From the NCBI GenBank assembly GCA_033032865.1, contig JAWHQI010000277.1:1892501-1956500 (forward strand): a stretch of 64,000 nt of DNA, written 5' to 3'. Made by a program: the position numbers and the translations under genes. The first letter of the stretch is position 1, and each line of letters begins with the position of its first letter. The notes below the pieces were generated by a model, which was given only the letters and a program-made list of their open reading frames with translations, searched no databases and was not told the DNA's origin. Source of the DNA: Dactylorhiza incarnata. Its lineage: Eukaryota; Streptophyta; Magnoliopsida; Asparagales; Orchidaceae. This document shows, piece after piece, positions 60,671-64,000 of the stretch.

Positions 60671-60943
60671 CCAAATTCACTGAAAATCAGCGAATTTGAC
60701 ATCCAATTCACTGAAAATCAGTGAATTGGATACCCAATTCACTGAAAATCGGCGAATTGGATGTCCAAGTGCGTCTCAGGTGCGTCTGAGATCATGTTTT
60801 TGCCCACCTCCCAAAAAAATTTCATTAATCAGGTTGAAGAAAACACCTTGAAAGGCCCAGGCGCGCCTTTAGTGCCCCTGGGAGTTGGCAAGGCGCGAGC
60901 CTGGGGCACCTCGCACTAACAATCAACTAGGCAATCCAGCTGT

Positions 60944-60995
60944 AGTTATGCCCTTCCCTGTCCTGACAATCCAGTCAGAGAGGAAGGGCATAACT
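60944..60995. other. Hairpin, 14-bp perfect outer stem
   Basis: agttatgcccttcc at 60944 pairs with ggaagggcataact at 60982-60995, with a partly paired interior (ctgac / gtcag). Confidence 0.85.
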
Positions 60996-61109
60996 TTCTA
61001 TACCCTAAACCCGTGGGAGAGATAGATAGTCTGCCTCTTACTCTAATTCCACCTTGATATACCTTAAACCCGTGGGATTAAGCAGAGTTCCCCGATAGTG
61101 ATGCTTTCC

Positions 61110-61156
61110 CCGTGTACTGGCCATCAAGAAAATGAGGCAAGATGGCCAGTACACGG
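61110..61156. other. Hairpin, 16-bp perfect stem
   Basis: ccgtgtactggccatc pairs exactly with gatggccagtacacgg across a 15-nt loop. Confidence 0.9.
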
Positions 61157-61499
61157 CACGCCCTATCTTCAAGAACTCTACTAGCATCATCGGTAACCTA
61201 ATTCTTGTTGATTGAGTCTGTCTAGTAGGTCACTAACCAATAAGCAAGGGGAAAGTTGGTTGTAATGAGTGAGGGCAAGACCTATAATAAAGTTTTTTGA
61301 CTTCCTAACACGGATACCAAGGCAGCTGAGCAGTGCAATGAGGAAGAGGTTTGAATTCTCGAAGCAAGCTGTGTTACAATCTCGCCCGCCTCTACCTTGC
61401 AGAGGCGAGGGCCGGTGCGCCTGACGCCTCAGGCGCGCCTAGGCACGCGCCCTTCACTGCTATCCTTTTCTTTTGGCAGAATTTTTTTTGCCCCTCAGG

Positions 61500-62510
61500 T
61501 TCCAAATGAACTGATGTAACCTAGGTCCACAAACCCTAATTCAGCGCGCAAACGCCCAACGAGCTTCTGCTGTTCAAAGTGAGCGGGTAACAATTAAAGT
61601 AATGGCAGGAGTTCACCTTAGCTGGGCGCACGCACAAATCAGCAAACCAAGTTCACAATCATGGACAAGGGAGCAAATAAGATAACACGACACAACGAGG
61701 CGCGATACAGAAAATGCTACCATTCAATTAAAGACTAGAAAATGTTAAGTTTTTTCCACTAAATTTCAACCAACAGCTAGGAAATCGAGTAGAGTAAGGA
61801 AAGATCTCACCCCGAGGCTTCGCAAGCCCGGCTGGACGTGTTCCAAGCGGATGGTGGTCGGCAAGCTCGCCTGCTGCTGCAGTGCGGACAGAAATCACAG
61901 GGAAAATGACCCTTCGGGGTTCACAGGTGGCTCCACGTAGCGGGAAGCCAGGAAGGAGACCTAGACGGTCGGCGGTGGCTCCACGACAGAAGGGAACGGC
62001 AAGAGGATGCGAGGTAGGTGGTCGGCGATCCTCCCCGAAGTCGAAGACGAGGCGCTGTGGCCGACCCAGCGAACGGATGCGGACGGTGGTCGACACGGGG
62101 ATGGCACTCGGGACTCACGGTGGCTCCACGAAGTAGGGGAAAGGGGGGGGGGGGGAGAAGTCTGGGCGGCTGGCGGTGGCTCCACGGAAGAAGGGGATGG
62201 TCGGTGCGGGCGGAAGTCGCGAGGGCTCCAGGAAAAACGCGAGCAGGCGGCTCAGCTACCGTGAAAGAAGGATTCTTTTCACGATTTCAGCCTCCTTAGG
62301 GCTTCCTCCTCATCCCTATTTATAGGACTTTTGCATTGGCTGAAACTTAAAGGAAAATATTGTTATTTTTATTTTAATTTTAGTCTTTAAATTGAATACA
62401 AGCAACACTCTCTTCACCGGCACTCGTCACACCGGGCCGATTCATTCAGGGTCACGTGAGTTGGTCGGGCTCACATGCCAGGACAAAACTTTGCGCGGCG
62501 CGCTACAACT
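61500..62510 (-). mobile_element. Probable 3' LTR of the chromodomain Gypsy element
   Basis: It follows the pol stop on the minus strand. It contains a TATA box on the minus strand (cctataaatag, 62316-62326) and repeated cgtggagccacc words (61932, 61977, 62121, 62180). Two copies of gtagcgcgccgcgcaa near 62490-62575 precede it. Exact ends are not resolved. Confidence 0.5.
62316..62326 (-). promoter_or_regulatory. LTR TATA box
   Basis: cctataaatag on the minus strand, followed by a C-rich leader, as expected for an LTR promoter firing antisense to MTHFR. Confidence 0.5.
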
Positions 62511-62610
62511 TCATTCAAAATAATAAATGCAACAACTAAAACAACAACTAAAATTGCGCGGCGCGCTACGATAAAATAAACAGGAAATAAATAAAGAGCG
62601 GGAAAACTAC

Positions 62611-64000
62611 GACGTCGTCGGGGTTGCACCAATTCCCCCAGGGTTGAGAGAACTCGACTCCGGCGAGAGTGGGTCAACGGTGGCGACGGAAAGGTCCGGG
62701 CGGCGGCGCTGAAGCTCTTGAGCGCTGATCCATGTACTGTCTAGCAGGTCGCGTCCTCGCCATGACACTAAGTACCTCTGGTAGGTGCCACGGCGGGTCT
62801 AGAACTCACGAACGTCTAAGATGTGCTCGATCTCCTCAACTGTCGGTGTGAATGTAGACTGGAATCCTGTATCTAACCCAGGACCAAGCGACGGAGGTGG
62901 TATCGGCCTCGTGGGTGGGGGCCCATGAAATGGGGTAAGATCCGACACATTGAAATTCGGTGACGTGCCAAATTCCAATGGTAGGTCTATAAGGTAGGCG
63001 TTCTCGCCCAGCCGCTTCCGCACCTGGAAAGGTCCAAAACGACGCTGTTGAAGCTTATGATATGATCCGGTTGGAAATCTTTCCTTTCGAAAGTGAACCA
63101 AAACCCAATCTCCGGCCGAAAAGTACAGCTCACGACGGTGAGTATCCGCCGTGAGTTTATACTTTTCGGAAGCTGCCTGCAGTTGTTTATTAATGGACTT
63201 GTGTAACATTTTTAAATCTTCAATGAATGTAGTAGCATCAAATGAAATGCGCTTGTGGCAAGGAAGAGAATGGCGATCCAGGAAGTGCAGAATCGGGAAC
63301 CCGTAAACAATTTCAAATGGTGACTTTTGGGTGGTACGATTCACGGAACTGTTGTAAGCAAACTCGGCTTGGGAAATAACCATGTCCCATTGCTTCGGGT
63401 GCTCACCTGCCAAACATTTTAATAAGTCACCCAAACTCCAGTTGACCACTTCGGTCTGCCCGTCCGTTTGGGGGTGGTATGCGCTACTGAATTTTAGCTT
63501 TGTGCCAAGCTTGCCCCATAAGGTTTTCCAAAAGAATCCCATGAACGTCCCTATCAGACAAGAATATCCTCGGAACCCCGTGAAGTCTAACTACCTCCCT
63601 AAAGAACAACTCCGCGACATGCGCGCCATCGGATGCCTTCCTGCATGGTATGAAATGGGCCATCTTCGAAATTCTATCAACTACGACAAAGATGGCGTCA
63701 ACTCGACGGGCGGTAGTGGGGAGGCCGTGAATGAAATCCATGGACACCTCGTCCCACGGTCGCTCTGGAATGGGCAGTGGTGTGTACAATCCCGTGTTTT
63801 GGGAGTGCCCCTTAAATAGTTGGCAGGTTTGACACGATTGGACCAGTCTAACAACGTCCTTCATCATGCACGGCCAGTAGTAGCGAGCCGTGGCGAGGTC
63901 CAACAGTTTCGACTGTCCAAAGTGTCCACCCAACCCCGAAGCGTGAAGGTCGGTGAGGAGCATCCCCCGTAACGGACCCTGACAAATGCATAAGCGCGTT
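62611..64000 (-). pseudogene. Chromodomain Gypsy (chromovirus-type) integrase, partial
   Basis: From the right edge on the minus strand: an integrase zinc-binding region (LHASGLGGHFGQSKLLDLA, then RYYWPCM..VQSCQTCQ). The catalytic core follows (DEVSMDFIHGLP, VDRISKMAHFIPC, FLSDRDV). After a one-base shift near 63540 come FSSAYHPQTDGQTEVVN, NSSVNRTTQKSPFE, the GPF/Y-like RRFGPFQV and SPNFNVSDLTPFHG. The end, EIEHILDVREF, a TAG stop, and then GTYQRYLVSWRGRDLLDSTW, is a chromodomain broken by one stop. Protease, RT and RNase H lie beyond 64000. Confidence 0.9.

Larger units (their letters stand above)
60102..60920. mobile_element. Related GGCGC-ended TIR element carrying the SINE palindrome
   Basis: It starts gttattaaaggcgcaagac like 53330-53934 and has the same ttcactgaaaatc.g.gaatt repeats (60672-60760) and ggcgcgccttta near its end. 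The right end is unclear (60860-60920). The SINE palindrome at 60272-60670 is inserted in it. Confidence 0.5.

Overview
This is nuclear DNA of a flowering plant. It carries one recognisable host gene on the + strand, methylenetetrahydrofolate reductase (MTHFR). Ten exons lie between 485 and 46406 and encode 456 residues of a family usually near 590-600 residues, so the 3' end lies beyond the window. From my memory of the family, some exon-4 residues look more like monocot or magnoliid MTHFR than core eudicots. This is weak evidence and I do not name a species.

The gene is small in exons and very large in introns. Introns 1, 2, 6, 7 and 9 are 73 to 494 bp. Introns 3 (19.1 kb), 4 (7.8 kb), 5 (8.3 kb), 8 (8.4 kb) and 10 (more than 17.5 kb) are packed with transposable elements.

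Layout. 1-484: upstream region and 5' UTR. 485-1617: exons 1-3. Intron 3 holds a solo LTR (4599-6741), a Gypsy gag relic (6760-7769), a short gag/protease-only LTR element (8136-11042), a non-autonomous hAT element (11059-12054) and a 7.4-kb LTR element with gag plus a second non-pol ORF (12855-20255). 20678-20760: exon 4. Intron 4 holds two RTE LINE tails and a broken Copia element. 28561-28734: exon 5. Intron 5 holds LTR-like and tandem-repeat DNA, including a GC-rich LTR-like block. 37074-37633: exons 6-8. Intron 8 holds a duplicated splice-site repeat, three Helitron-like copies, a possible organelle-derived stretch and a 2.1-kb LTR element with no recognisable protein. 46070-46406: exons 9-10. 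Intron 10 holds another hAT element, a foldback MITE, Copia and Gypsy pol relics, a second gag-only LTR element (57711-59882), an inverted tRNA-SINE dimer (60272-60670) and the 3' half of a chromodomain Gypsy element running off the right edge.

Three LTR elements have visible 5-bp target-site duplications (TSDs), one of them imperfect, and code for gag-type proteins but no reverse transcriptase or integrase. They would have to be mobilised in trans. Every protein-coding LTR element or relic here lies antisense to MTHFR. The least explained signals are the gag-plus-second-ORF element, a dispersed CGTCGA-rich repeat found in its LTRs, in its coding region and 23 kb away, the SINE palindrome, and the duplicated 5' splice site after exon 8.
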